From Nocardia sp. BMG111209 (GTDB lineage Bacteria > Actinomycetota > Actinomycetes > Mycobacteriales > Mycobacteriaceae), in assembly GCF_000381925.1 (NCBI RefSeq), contig NZ_KB907307.1:1178001-1242000 (forward strand): a DNA stretch of 64,000 bases, in the 5' to 3' direction. The translations under genes and the position numbers were made by a program. Below the pieces are notes generated by a model. It had not been told where the DNA came from and did not search any database. It was given only the letters and a program-made list of their open reading frames with translations. The first letter of the stretch is position 1, and every line of letters starts with the position of its first letter. Positions 26,686-34,734 of the stretch are shown one piece after another.

Positions 26686-26710
26686 GATAGATCCGCGCTC
26701 GGGCGGGTAG
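26686..26710 (+). promoter_or_regulatory. SigB/SigF-type promoter of dps copy 1
   Basis: GATA, 15 bp, GGGTAG. The -10 lies 37 bp before the Dps start. The same layout occurs before the second Dps gene (GATT, 15 bp, GGGTAG). Confidence 0.7.
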
Positions 26711-26747
26711 GTCCCGTAGAGGCAACGTTCTACGAAGGAGGCGGACA

Positions 26748-27221
26748 ATGGCTCATCCCATCACCACCGAACTCGATCAGGAGCAGCAGCGACTGGCCGG
26801 TGACGCGTTGCGCGACACCGTGGTCGACCTGACCGATCTCGCCCTGATCGGAAAACAGGCCCACTGGAACGTGATCGGGCCGCGATTCCGGTCCCTGCAT
26901 CTCGCCCTCGACGAATTGGTCGACGCGGCAAGGGAGTTCACCGATTCCGCGGCGGAGCGCGCCACCGCGATCGGGGTCAGCCCCGACGGGCGGGTGCGCA
27001 CGGTCGCCGATCGCTCCGGCATCGACGCGTTCCCGGCCGGATGGCAGCGCGACGACGACGTCAGCGTCACGATCGCCACGGATCTGGCCATCGTGATCCG
27101 GCGGCTGCGACGTCGTATCGAGGTCACGGACAAGGCCGATCCGGTCACCCAGGACCTGTTGATCGAGATCACGGCCCGGCTGGAGCAGTTGCACTGGATG
27201 TGGCAGGCGCAAACGTCCTGA
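26748..27221 (+). CDS. dps: Dps-family ferritin-like protein, copy 1
   Basis: This 157-residue four-helix protein of the Dps family stores iron and protects DNA under stress as a dodecamer. The ferroxidase residues are visible: His in KQAHWNV and the Asp/Glu pair in LALDELVDAAREF. It ends EQLHWMWQAQ. A strong AGGAGG site precedes the ATG. A paralogue at 50246, about four-fifths identical by eye, has the same type of promoter. Dps proteins are standard targets of stress sigma factors and this gene stands alone, 25 kb from the main stress cluster. Confidence 0.95.
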   Translation: MAHPITTELDQEQQRLAGDALRDTVVDLTDLALIGKQAHWNVIGPRFRSLHLALDELVDAAREFTDSAAERATAIGVSPDGRVRTVADRSGIDAFPAGWQRDDDVSVTIATDLAIVIRRLRRRIEVTDKADPVTQDLLIEITARLEQLHWMWQAQTS

Positions 27222-27302
27222 GACCGGCACGCGCCGCGCCGGAATTGCGCGCCGTGGAACAACTTTCGCACGGCATGCTCGGCCTGGCCTATGGTATCGG
27301 AC

Positions 27303-27722
27303 GTGACTGACTACGACCGCGAGATCGTCGACCGGTTCCGGGCCGGCGGCGGCCGCCCCGACGCGGCGTTCGGCGGCGCGCCGATGCTGCTGCTCCACCA
27401 CGTGGGGGCCCGCTCGGGCCGCGAACGGGTCACCCCGTTGTTGTACGTTCCGCGGGAGAGCGGCGATTTCGTGATCGTCGCCGCCAACGGTGGTTCGCCG
27501 CGGCATCCGGGCTGGTACCACAATCTGGTGGCGCATCCGGAGACCACGGTCGAGGTGGGTGCGGACACGGTCGCGGTACGGGCCGAGGAGCTGATCGGCG
27601 CGGCCCGCGAGCCGCTCTGGTCGACCATGCTGTCGGCGTCGCCGGGGCTGGCCGCGTTCGCGGGCCGGGCCGGCCGGGTGATCCCGTTGCTGATGCTGCA
27701 CCGGCTCGATCCGGCCGGCTGA
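27303..27722 (+). CDS. F420-dependent nitroreductase-family (Ddn-like) protein
   Basis: This protein of about 139 residues has the Ddn/DUF385 pattern: MLLLHHVGARSGRERVTPLLY, ANGGSPRHPGWYHNLVAHPETTVEVG and a late PLLMLHRL. Such proteins bind the deazaflavin F420 and reduce quinones or nitro-compounds. No ribosome site is present. TATGGT ends 7 bases before GTG 27303, so a leaderless mRNA starting there is likely; an ATG at 27291 would sit inside that -10. Its role may be quinone reduction under oxidative stress; the substrate is unknown. Confidence 0.85.
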   Translation: MTDYDREIVDRFRAGGGRPDAAFGGAPMLLLHHVGARSGRERVTPLLYVPRESGDFVIVAANGGSPRHPGWYHNLVAHPETTVEVGADTVAVRAEELIGAAREPLWSTMLSASPGLAAFAGRAGRVIPLLMLHRLDPAG

Positions 27723-27788
27723 ATCGTCGCTGTTCGGTAGCCACCGCGCCGCCGTCCGGTAGTGGTCCCGGCGAACGAGTGCGGTGGG

Positions 27789-28646
27789 TCACATCCCGGA
27801 CTGGGAGGCCGCGGCGACCTGTCCGAGATCGGCGAGCGAAAGCCGGTGGCGCGGTGGCGCGTCCAGGACGATCTCGGATCGGGTCCGCAGCCGGTCGTCG
27901 ACGTGCAGCAGTTCCCCGGAGCGCAGCGGCCGCCAGGCCGGATCACCGTCCATCCGCTCGCTGGCGACCACCACGGCCGGCAGCTCGGCGAGGTGGGCGC
28001 TGTGCGCGTGGACGGTACCGCCGTGGCCGATGTGGTCGAGGTGGTCACCGGCCGCCGGGCGCTCCAGGACGAACAGCTCGTGGGTGTCCGGGTAGCGCAG
28101 CGCCCACAGTTCGGTGGCGGTGGTGAGGATCAGGTTGAGGGCGTAGACCGGGAGCCGGTCGGCGATCCAGGTCACCGCATCGGCGAGACCCGCGGTGACA
28201 TCGCCGCCGTGCCGGTCGGTGCGCGCGGTGATCAGGGCGAAGACCCGTTCGGAGTCGGTGTCACCGGCGACGAGCCGCCGATAGTCGCCCAGTTCGGCCT
28301 CCAGCTCGGCCAGCCCGTGCACCACGCCGTTGTGCGCGAACAACCGATCGTGCTGTTGGAACGGGTGCGTATTGCGATCGCTGAGGCCGCCGGTGGAGGC
28401 GTAGCGGATGTGCGCGACGAAGGTCGCCGACTCCCGCTCCCGGGCCTCCCGCGCGAAGGCGGTATCCGTGTAGGCCGCGATCGGCTGCTTCTCGACCAGC
28501 GGGGAACCGTCGGGACCGAAGGTGCCGAGTCCGGTACCGTCGGGCTCGCGGTGGCTCTGCGCCGCCAGACTGTCCGGAGCATCCAGTAACCAGAAGGTGG
28601 CCCGCACCCGATGCGGGCCGGCCGACAAACCGAACAGACGACACAT
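27789..28646 (-). CDS. Class II glutamine amidotransferase domain protein
   Basis: This 285-residue protein begins Met-Cys, so Cys2 becomes the N-terminal nucleophile of an Ntn-type glutamine amidotransferase. The pattern CRLFGL, then HREPDGTGLGTF, HIRYAS, THPFQ and FAHNGVVHG is that of YafJ/EgtC-like proteins. EgtC removes a glutamyl group in ergothioneine synthesis, but no other egt gene is nearby, so that role is not supported here. The ATG has a GGAGAG site. It is transcribed alone. Confidence 0.88.
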   Translation of the reverse strand: MCRLFGLSAGPHRVRATFWLLDAPDSLAAQSHREPDGTGLGTFGPDGSPLVEKQPIAAYTDTAFAREARERESATFVAHIRYASTGGLSDRNTHPFQQHDRLFAHNGVVHGLAELEAELGDYRRLVAGDTDSERVFALITARTDRHGGDVTAGLADAVTWIADRLPVYALNLILTTATELWALRYPDTHELFVLERPAAGDHLDHIGHGGTVHAHSAHLAELPAVVVASERMDGDPAWRPLRSGELLHVDDRLRTRSEIVLDAPPRHRLSLADLGQVAAASQSGM

Positions 28647-28686
28647 GGCACTCTCCGGGATTCGGTGGTGCGCGGCCGGGAAGGGT

Positions 28687-28708
28687 CAGGCGGTTGGGAA
28701 CCCGCCTG
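28687..28708 (-). terminator. Hairpin after the antitoxin-like gene
   Basis: CAGGCGG pairs with CCGCCTG around an 8-base loop, immediately beyond the antitoxin stop at 28713. It probably ends transcription of the toxin-antitoxin pair. Confidence 0.55.
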
Positions 28709-28712
28709 CTGG

Positions 28713-29030
28713 TCAGGCGGTTGGACGCAGACTGCTGAGGACCCGGATGGCGTCCGAGAGCGGGATCATCCGCTGCGGCTGTTCGGCGGCCAGGCCCATC
28801 TCGATGTACTGCCGGACCAGCATGCTGGACGTGACGCAGTGATCGGCCGCGGTGTCGCGCAATCGTTCCCGCAACTCCGCCGGCAACTTGAACGTCATGG
28901 TCACCATGCCGCGTTCGATCTCCTCGGCCGTCGGCGGCAGCGCGGGCACCGCCGCGGTGTCGTCGAACACCAGCGAATCGAGGATATCGGCCGGATCCAG
29001 GTCAGGCTGCGGCTCGTAGTTCCTGCTCAT
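28713..29030 (-). CDS. Antitoxin-like ribbon-helix-helix protein
   Basis: This 105-residue protein has an acidic N-terminal half (DLDPADILDSLVFDD) and a C-terminal ribbon-helix-helix region (MVTMTFKLPAELRERLRDTA, then SSMLVRQYIEMGL). That suits a DNA-binding antitoxin with a flexible toxin-neutralising arm. The order is reversed from the usual case, as the DNA-binding part is C-terminal. Its ATG overlaps the stop of the 95-aa gene upstream (ATGA), so the two are co-translated. The perfect palindrome at 29327 is a good candidate for its operator. Confidence 0.75.
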   Translation of the reverse strand: MSRNYEPQPDLDPADILDSLVFDDTAAVPALPPTAEEIERGMVTMTFKLPAELRERLRDTAADHCVTSSMLVRQYIEMGLAAEQPQRMIPLSDAIRVLSSLRPTA

Positions 29031-29314
29031 CGTTCCGCCTCCCATGCGGTGTATTCCTCCAGCTGATGCGGCCGCATCTCCGCCGCCAGCAGGATCTGCC
29101 AGGTGTCGAGATCCGTGTGCAGCCGGCGCAGCAGCACCACCAACGGGCGGCCCTCCTCGGTCCGCCCCCACACGGTGAGTGCGGGCGCACCCTCCGGCGT
29201 CGTCACCGGCCGTGGCCAGCGATCGGACGAGTACAACACGTCCATCACCTCCCACCGCCGCACCCCGGCCCGATCGAAGAATCGGCCCGAGCCGATCCAC
29301 CACTCGTACTCCAC
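29027..29314 (-). CDS. Putative toxin of a toxin-antitoxin pair
   Basis: This 95-residue protein starts with GTG (EYEWWIGSGRFFDRAG) and has the beta-strand-rich pattern WGRTEEGRPLVVLLRR, then DTWQILLAAEMRPHQLEEYTAWEAE. It overlaps a ribbon-helix-helix gene and has a palindromic promoter. The layout and the short RxLxVLL-type strands resemble BrnT or RelE-like ribonuclease toxins, but I cannot place it in one family. The toxin gene lies first, as in brnT-brnA. TATTAT lies 11 bases before the GTG, so the leader is very short. Confidence 0.6.
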   Translation of the reverse strand: MEYEWWIGSGRFFDRAGVRRWEVMDVLYSSDRWPRPVTTPEGAPALTVWGRTEEGRPLVVLLRRLHTDLDTWQILLAAEMRPHQLEEYTAWEAER

Positions 29315-29326
29315 GGGGTCACACGA

Positions 29327-29342
29327 TAATACCCGGGTATTA
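29327..29342. promoter_or_regulatory. Perfect 16-bp palindrome at the toxin-antitoxin promoter
   Basis: TAATACCCGGGTATTA lies between the GTG of the toxin-like gene and the divergent small gene at 29359. It overlaps TATTAT (minus strand) and TATTAC (plus strand), possible -10 boxes, so binding would shut off both directions. Confidence 0.75.
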
Positions 29343-29358
29343 CCCGAGGCGTCCCCCG

Positions 29359-29577
29359 TTGCTCCGGTACGGGCCGGACGGGTCTCTCCGGGCGTGCGGA
29401 TCGGACGCCGGGATCGCCCGCGACCTCCCGGACGAACTGCGCGGCCTGTTGTCCCGGCTGCGGGCCACCGGGGTGGGCGATGCGACCGCGTCGCGGGTCG
29501 AACAGGCTGTGCTGCAACGGTATCGAGCGGGCCGCGTGCTGACCGGGGACCGGGTCGAGGTCATCGACGAGTCGTGA
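29359..29577 (+). CDS. Small hypothetical protein divergent from the toxin-antitoxin pair
   Basis: A frame of about 72 residues has coding-like composition in its second half: DLPDELRGLLSRLRATGVG, then ATASRVEQAVLQRYRAG and a VEVIDES end. The start is uncertain. TTG 29359, 10 bases after GAGG, is the best choice and no ATG is available. Its 3' end overlaps the end of the convergent methyltransferase gene by 17 bases. No family is recognised. A GGGTAT with GGGT 15 bp upstream also occurs here, but it coincides with the palindrome and may be chance. Confidence 0.4.
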   Translation: MLRYGPDGSLRACGSDAGIARDLPDELRGLLSRLRATGVGDATASRVEQAVLQRYRAGRVLTGDRVEVIDES

Positions 29578-30136
29578 CCGGGGTGGTGGCGGAGAACCGG
29601 AAATGGTGTTCGTCGTGCGGGGTGACGACGATGTGCTCGAAACCGGCGGCGGTGAGCCGGGCCGGGAGGGTGTCCGGATCGACGGGGACGAAGGTGTCGT
29701 CGTGGTGGGCCTGCCGCAGGACCGGCGAGTCGATCGCGTCGGTGCCGACCAGCGAGGCGCCGGGTCGCAGCACCTGCCGCAGCCGGGTGAACAGCCGGTC
29801 CTGGTGTTGCGGGGACGGCATGTGGTGCAGCATCGCGAAGCAGGTCGCGGTGGTGAAGCGGTGGGCCGGGAGGTCCGCGGTGACCGCGTCGCCGTGGATC
29901 ACCGTGGCCTCGGGCAGGCGCCGGCGTAGGTCGCGGGCCAGGTCCGCGTCGATCTCGACCGCGGTGACGGTGGCGCCCAGTTCCAGCAGCAGGTCGGTGG
30001 TGCGGCCGGGGCCGGGACCGATCTCGAGGACGTCGCCGAGGTCGGTCACCCGGTCGCGCAGCCAGGGCAGCAGCCGGGTGCGCAGGGTGTCCGCCCAGGC
30101 CGGGCTCGCCAGGTAGGTCAGATGGGACTGGTTCAC
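29561..30136 (-). CDS. Class I SAM-dependent methyltransferase
   Basis: This 191-residue methyltransferase has motif I VLEIGPGPGRTTDLLLELGA, the acidic VEIDADLA, then GDAVTADLP and TATCFAMLHHMPSPQ. It resembles phospholipid or small-molecule methyltransferases. The GTG start at 30136 (VNQSHLTYL) has a GGAG site; a longer open frame upstream lies in the AraC gene on the other strand and is rejected. It is divergent from the AraC gene at 30221, which probably controls it. The substrate is unknown. Confidence 0.87.
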   Translation of the reverse strand: MNQSHLTYLASPAWADTLRTRLLPWLRDRVTDLGDVLEIGPGPGRTTDLLLELGATVTAVEIDADLARDLRRRLPEATVIHGDAVTADLPAHRFTTATCFAMLHHMPSPQHQDRLFTRLRQVLRPGASLVGTDAIDSPVLRQAHHDDTFVPVDPDTLPARLTAAGFEHIVVTPHDEHHFRFSATTPVTTRR

Positions 30137-30220
30137 GGGATGTGCTCCGTTCGGGTGGAAGCCGGTGTGCGCCGGTGAATTTCGTGTCGGTGGGCCCGAT
30201 TCCATTGGTACGCTCGGGCG

Positions 30221-31042
30221 GTGGTGACCGGCTCTGCCGCATCGGCCGAATCCTTGCTCGCGGCGGCCGAATCGAGGATCGTCGGCCTGCGCGGCGGGTC
30301 CGCGGTCCGCGCCGGGTCGTACACGTTCGCGGGCACGATCGCCGACGCCGCGTGGCACCGGCACGATCTGCATCAGCTGGAGTACGCCGTCGAGGGCGTG
30401 ATCGAGGTCGAGACGCCGGTGGCCCGGTATCGTTCGCCGTCGCGGCAGGCGGTGTGGATCCCGGCGGGCCTGGCCCATCGGTCGATCCTGCACGAGGTGC
30501 GCACGGTGTCGGTGTTCTTCGATCCGGTTCTGGTGCGCGACAACGCCGCGCGCGCCCGGGTGCTGCACGCGCCACCGCTGTTGCGGGAGATGATGATCCA
30601 CGCCACCCGCTGGCCCCTCGACCGGCCCGCCACCGAGGCCGGCGGTGAGGTCTACTTCGAGGCGATGGCGCATCTGGCGCTGGAATGGCTCGGCGACGAG
30701 CAGCCGTTCCGGCTGCCGGTCGGCCGGGATCCGTTGAGCGCGGAGATCATGCGCTGGACCGACGCGCATCTGGCGTCGGCGACGCTGCCGCAGGTGTGCC
30801 GGGCCGTCGCCGTCTCGGAGCGCACACTGCGCCGCCGGTTCCACGCGGCGACCGGGATGACCTGGCAGCAGTATCTGCGGCAGAGCCGCCTGCTGCACGC
30901 GACCACCCTGCTGGTGCAGACCACCGACACCGTCATGAGCATCGCCACCGCCGTCGGCTTCGACAGTGCCGCGGCGTTCACCCGCGCCTTCGAGAAGTAT
31001 TGCGGCCGAACGCCGTCCGCGTTCCGCCGGGAACGCCGGTAG
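30221..31042 (+). CDS. AraC-family regulator with N-terminal cupin domain
   Basis: This 273-residue regulator has a cupin-like half (AWHRHDLHQLEYAVEGVIEVE, then AVWIPAGLAHRS) and a C-terminal AraC domain (ATLPQVCRAVAVSERTLRRRF and VMSIATAVGFDSAAAFTRAFEK). GTG 30221 lies 6 bases after TACGCT with no ribosome site, which suggests a leaderless mRNA. It faces the methyltransferase gene across 84 bp and likely regulates it. Confidence 0.87.
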   Translation: MVTGSAASAESLLAAAESRIVGLRGGSAVRAGSYTFAGTIADAAWHRHDLHQLEYAVEGVIEVETPVARYRSPSRQAVWIPAGLAHRSILHEVRTVSVFFDPVLVRDNAARARVLHAPPLLREMMIHATRWPLDRPATEAGGEVYFEAMAHLALEWLGDEQPFRLPVGRDPLSAEIMRWTDAHLASATLPQVCRAVAVSERTLRRRFHAATGMTWQQYLRQSRLLHATTLLVQTTDTVMSIATAVGFDSAAAFTRAFEKYCGRTPSAFRRERR

Positions 31043-31045
31043 GCG

Positions 31046-32671
31046 TCAGGCGTCGCGCTGCATCAGGAACACGCCCGACGGGGTGCCACCGCCGGTGGAG
31101 ACCACCGCGGTCCGCACGTCCGGCACCTGCCGGTCCCCCGCCTCGTGCCGCAGCTGCGCGACCGCCTCGTACAGGAAGCCGAAGCCGTGGGTACGGCCCT
31201 CGGAGAGCTGGCCGCCGTGCGGATTCAGCGGCAGCCGGCCGTCCGGGGCGATGCTGCGGCCCCCGTCCAGCCAGTCCTGCGTCTCGCCGAACCCGCAGAA
31301 ACCCAGGCCCTCCAGCCAGGAGACGGCGTTGAAGCTGAAGCCGTCGTACAGCAGGGCCAGGTCGACATCGTCGGGCCGCAATTCGGTGCGGCTCCACAGA
31401 TGTTCGGACTGGCCCAGCACCTGCGGTTCGTGGGTCAGCACGCCCTGATCCCAGGAGGTGCGCTCGAGGATCTGGGTGCCCGCGGCCACCACCCGCACCG
31501 CGGGCTTCGGCAGATCCGCGGCGGCGTCGGCGGCCGAGACGATCACCGCGATCGACCCGTCGCACGGCACGTCGCAGTCGTAGAGGCCGAACGGGGAGGA
31601 GACCATCCGCGCGGACAGGTAGTCGTCCATGGTGAGCGGATCACGATAGATCGCCGCCGGATTGCGCGCGGCGTTGGCGCGGCCGTTGATCGCGATGGCG
31701 CCCAGCATCTCTCGCGTGGCGCCGTAGCGGTGCAGATATCGGGTGGCGTTCATCCCGATCCAGTTCGCGGCCGACATCGCCCCGAACGGCAAGCGCCAGG
31801 CCATCATCGAGCCGGCGGCGCGGCCACCGGATCCGCCGAGCCGCAGGGTGCGGTACGTCGATTCCCACACCGTCCGGAAACACAGGACGTGCCGGCACAG
31901 TCCGGCCGAGACGGCCAGCATCGCCGCGACCAGCGCGCCGCCGGGCCCGGGCAGATCACCGCCGCCGTTGTGCCAGGTGGGATGGATGCGCAGCGCCTCC
32001 TCGAGCGCGGTGACCCCGCCCTCGCTCATCCCCGCACCGGCGAAACCGCCCGGATACGTGGACAATCCGTCGATGTCGTCGAGGCGCAGCCCGGCGTCGG
32101 CGACCGCCTCGAGGCAGGCGTCCACGGTCAATTCCAGCGGATCCACCAGCAACCGGCGGCCCAGCCGCGAGCGTCCGATCCCCGACAACACCGAATCGTG
32201 TTCGAATCGCTTGTCGCTCACCGGTTTGCGCGGGGTGTACCGGATCGGGTCGCCGACGTCGATATCGTCGTCCGGCGCGCCGGTGGGGGCGAACACCGGC
32301 AGCCACACGTCCTCGTGCGGGTCGAACCGGACGGCGACCTGCTGCCCGATCCGCACCTCCGCCGGCTCGCAGCCGACGATGTTGGTGGTGAGCCGGACAT
32401 CGGGATCCTCGGCGAGCGCGACCGTCGCGATCACGTACGGCGGCGGCAGATCCGGCGACCACTGCTGTGCGTTGATCGTGTATCCGGCCACCGTCGCCAG
32501 GCCCGACACCACGGCCGGGGCGTGCGAGCGGCTGCGGCAGCGCGGGCAGATCGGCGCCGGCGGATGGACGAGCTTCCCGCAGTCCGTGCAGCCCTGGATC
32601 CGGAGTTTCCCGTCGGCTCCGGCGCGCCAGAACCATTCGGTCGCGGGCGTCAGTTCGGGCAGCGGTGGCAT
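31046..32671 (-). CDS. DUF35 (zinc ribbon/OB-fold) and lipid-transfer thiolase fusion
   Basis: This 541-residue protein has two parts. Residues about 1-150 form a DUF35 domain: a zinc ribbon (CTDCGKLVHPPAPICPRCRS) and an OB fold ending in VRFDPHED. Residues about 165-541 are an SCP2/Ltp2-type thiolase-like domain with the late HGGQLSEGRTHGFGFLYEAV segment. In steroid side-chain degradation Ltp2 works as an aldolase together with a separate DUF35 protein; here both are one chain. ATG 32671 has a GAGG site; the open frame upstream covers the promoter. It shares its promoter and operator block with the DapA-like operon at 15.3 kb. Confidence 0.88.
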   Translation of the reverse strand: MPPLPELTPATEWFWRAGADGKLRIQGCTDCGKLVHPPAPICPRCRSRSHAPAVVSGLATVAGYTINAQQWSPDLPPPYVIATVALAEDPDVRLTTNIVGCEPAEVRIGQQVAVRFDPHEDVWLPVFAPTGAPDDDIDVGDPIRYTPRKPVSDKRFEHDSVLSGIGRSRLGRRLLVDPLELTVDACLEAVADAGLRLDDIDGLSTYPGGFAGAGMSEGGVTALEEALRIHPTWHNGGGDLPGPGGALVAAMLAVSAGLCRHVLCFRTVWESTYRTLRLGGSGGRAAGSMMAWRLPFGAMSAANWIGMNATRYLHRYGATREMLGAIAINGRANAARNPAAIYRDPLTMDDYLSARMVSSPFGLYDCDVPCDGSIAVIVSAADAAADLPKPAVRVVAAGTQILERTSWDQGVLTHEPQVLGQSEHLWSRTELRPDDVDLALLYDGFSFNAVSWLEGLGFCGFGETQDWLDGGRSIAPDGRLPLNPHGGQLSEGRTHGFGFLYEAVAQLRHEAGDRQVPDVRTAVVSTGGGTPSGVFLMQRDA

Positions 32672-32690
32672 CTTCGGCACCTCACGTTGT

Positions 32691-32739
32691 GAGACGAAAC
32701 TGTCTCGTTTACTTTCGCCGCGCGACCGTCCGCAGTCAA
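32691..32739 (-). promoter_or_regulatory. Promoter and operator of the DUF35-thiolase gene (block B)
   Basis: Minus strand: TTGACT, 18 bp, AAAGTA, then GAGAC-AGTTTC-GTCTC, a perfect 5-bp inverted repeat. The same promoter with a related operator lies at 15320-15371. The shared bases extend over AAAGTAAACG and CTTGACT. Confidence 0.7.
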
Positions 32740-32886
32740 GTCCGCCGTCGGCCGCCGCTGCCGATCCGATTGCGATGCAGGGCAATTCGAGGACCGTCCG
32801 GGCATTATCAGGATTCCTGTATTATGCGTGCATCGTTCGAGGGCACGCATCGCATCGTGGCGGCGCGGACCCGGCAAGGAGACGTC

Positions 32887-34560
32887 ATGACCACGCTGCG
32901 GCAGCGGCTGACCCGGGTGCTCGACGCCCGTATGCGCAATATCGAACCCGGCCCGTACCAGGTCGAGATCGACCGGGATCTGCGCGTGCCGATGGCCGAC
33001 GGCGTGGAGTTGCTCGGCGACCTGTACCGGCCCGTCGGCGCGGACGGGAGCCTGCCGACGATCGTGATCCGCGGCCCCTACGGCCGCCGCGGGGCGCTGG
33101 GCGGGGCCGCCCGCGTGCTCGCCTACGAGGGTTTCCCGGTGTTCTTCCAGAGCTGCCGGGGCACCTGGGGTTCGCAGGGCGTGTTCACCCCGCAGATCGA
33201 CGATCAGCGCGACGGTATCGCGACGCATCATTGGGTGCGCGCGCAGCCGTGGTTCACCGGCCGGCTCGCGACCTTCGGCGAGAGCTATATGGGCTACACC
33301 CAGTGGGCGGTGGCCGGCGCGATGTCGCGCGACGATCCGGACAACGCGCCGGAGGCGCTGGTCCTGCAGATCACGATGCCCGATTTCGGCGCGATCACCT
33401 GGGACAACGGCGCGTTCTCGCTGCGCAACGCGCTCGGCTGGAGCCGCATGATGGATCGGATGTCGCGCGGCGGTATCGCGCTGGCGGGCATCCTGCTGCC
33501 CGATCCGAAACTGCGGCGCGCCTTCGGCGCGCTGCCGCTGAGCCGGGGCGACTCGGCCGCGACCGGCCATCCGATCCACTGGTATCAGGACTGGGTGCGG
33601 CACGAGCGGCTCACCGACGACTACTGGACCCGGCAGTCGCACACCGCGTCGGTGCCCGAGGTGACCGCCCCGGTGCTGATGGTCGCCGGCTGGTACGACA
33701 TCTTCCAGCCCTGGCAGTTGCGCACCTACCGGCAGCTGGTCGAGGCGGGTAATCCACCGCGGCTGACCATCGGGCCGTGGGGTCATCTCTCGCGCGGGAA
33801 AGCCGTTCCGGCGCACACCGATTCGATCGCCTTCCTGAAGGAGGTCTTCGCGGGCGTGGATTCCGCGCGCGCCACGCCGGTCCGCGCGTACGAGACCGGC
33901 GCGCGGCAATGGCACGATCTCGAGGTGTGGCCGCCGGCGGACGCGGCCGCGCAGGGCTGGTCGCTGCACACCGGCGGCGGGCTCGCGGCCACGCCCGGCC
34001 CCGAGGGCGCCACCACCTACACCTACGACCCGCAGCGGCCCACTCCCGCGCTGGGCGGCCCGAGCCTGCTGCCCGACACCGACCCGGTCGACAACGCCGC
34101 GCACGAACGGCGCCCGGACGTCGTGGTCTTCCGCTCCGCACCGCTGACCGCCGCGGTCGGCATCGCCGGGGAACCGGTCGCCCGCATCCGGATCCGATCG
34201 AGTGCGCCGAGCTACGACGTGTTCGTCCGGCTGACCGACGTCCATCCCGACGGCCGCGCGATGACCGTCTGCGACGGCATCCGCCGGATCGGCTCGGTCG
34301 CCACCACCGCGACCGAGCCCGCGCCGGACGCCGACGGGTTCCGGGTGGTGGACGTGCCGCTGTGGCAGGCGTTCCACCGGTTCGCCGCCGGGCATCGGAT
34401 CGGCGTGCAGATCAGCTCCGGCGCGCATCCGCGCTACGCGCGCAATCCGGGCACCGGCGAGCCCGCCTTCGACGCGACGACCACAGTGGTGGCGCACCAA
34501 GAGATCTCGCATACCGGACCGGATGCCTCGCGCATCGATCTGCCCGTCCGGCCGGACTGA
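32887..34560 (+). CDS. CocE/NonD-type serine hydrolase (X-Pro dipeptidyl-peptidase family)
   Basis: This 557-residue enzyme has an alpha/beta hydrolase core with nucleophile Ser in FGESYMGYTQW, Asp in GWYDIFQPW and His in GPWGHLS, then a C-terminal jelly-roll domain (residues about 340-557). That is the layout of cocaine esterase and related acyl-hydrolases. It starts at ATG 32887 after AAGGAG and has no signal peptide. It is divergent from the DUF35-thiolase gene. It should hydrolyse an ester or amide; the substrate is not evident. The frame upstream of 32887 is rejected because it covers the divergent promoter. Confidence 0.93.
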   Translation: MTTLRQRLTRVLDARMRNIEPGPYQVEIDRDLRVPMADGVELLGDLYRPVGADGSLPTIVIRGPYGRRGALGGAARVLAYEGFPVFFQSCRGTWGSQGVFTPQIDDQRDGIATHHWVRAQPWFTGRLATFGESYMGYTQWAVAGAMSRDDPDNAPEALVLQITMPDFGAITWDNGAFSLRNALGWSRMMDRMSRGGIALAGILLPDPKLRRAFGALPLSRGDSAATGHPIHWYQDWVRHERLTDDYWTRQSHTASVPEVTAPVLMVAGWYDIFQPWQLRTYRQLVEAGNPPRLTIGPWGHLSRGKAVPAHTDSIAFLKEVFAGVDSARATPVRAYETGARQWHDLEVWPPADAAAQGWSLHTGGGLAATPGPEGATTYTYDPQRPTPALGGPSLLPDTDPVDNAAHERRPDVVVFRSAPLTAAVGIAGEPVARIRIRSSAPSYDVFVRLTDVHPDGRAMTVCDGIRRIGSVATTATEPAPDADGFRVVDVPLWQAFHRFAAGHRIGVQISSGAHPRYARNPGTGEPAFDATTTVVAHQEISHTGPDASRIDLPVRPD

Positions 34561-34568
34561 GCCCGGAA

Positions 34569-34593
34569 CCGGACGGTCTCCACCACCGTCCGG
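34569..34593 (+). terminator. Terminator hairpin after the CocE-type gene
   Basis: CCGGACGGT and ACCGTCCGG form a perfect 9-bp stem with a 7-base loop, 9 bases after the stop at 34560. The rest of the 314-bp gap to 34875 holds the promoter of the cholesterol oxidase-like gene. Confidence 0.7.
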
Positions 34594-34734
34594 CTCCCGG
34601 ACGACGATATCGGCTGCGGCCGGGCCGGATCGAGCGAATTTCTCCGGATTGGGATGTCCGACAAAAGCGTTCACCACCGCTGCGCTTCCGATCACATCCC
34701 GTCGTGATAGAACGGTGATAGCGCTTCCGCATGC

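Noticed and set aside
27789..28646. Ergothioneine enzyme EgtC
   Set aside because: The amidotransferase pattern fits, but no other ergothioneine gene is nearby, so the specific name is not supported.
29316..29340. GGGT-15 bp-GGGTAT as a stress promoter for the small gene at 29359
   Set aside because: The -10 coincides with the perfect palindrome of the toxin-antitoxin-like pair, so the match may be chance. I left it out of the stress-promoter list.
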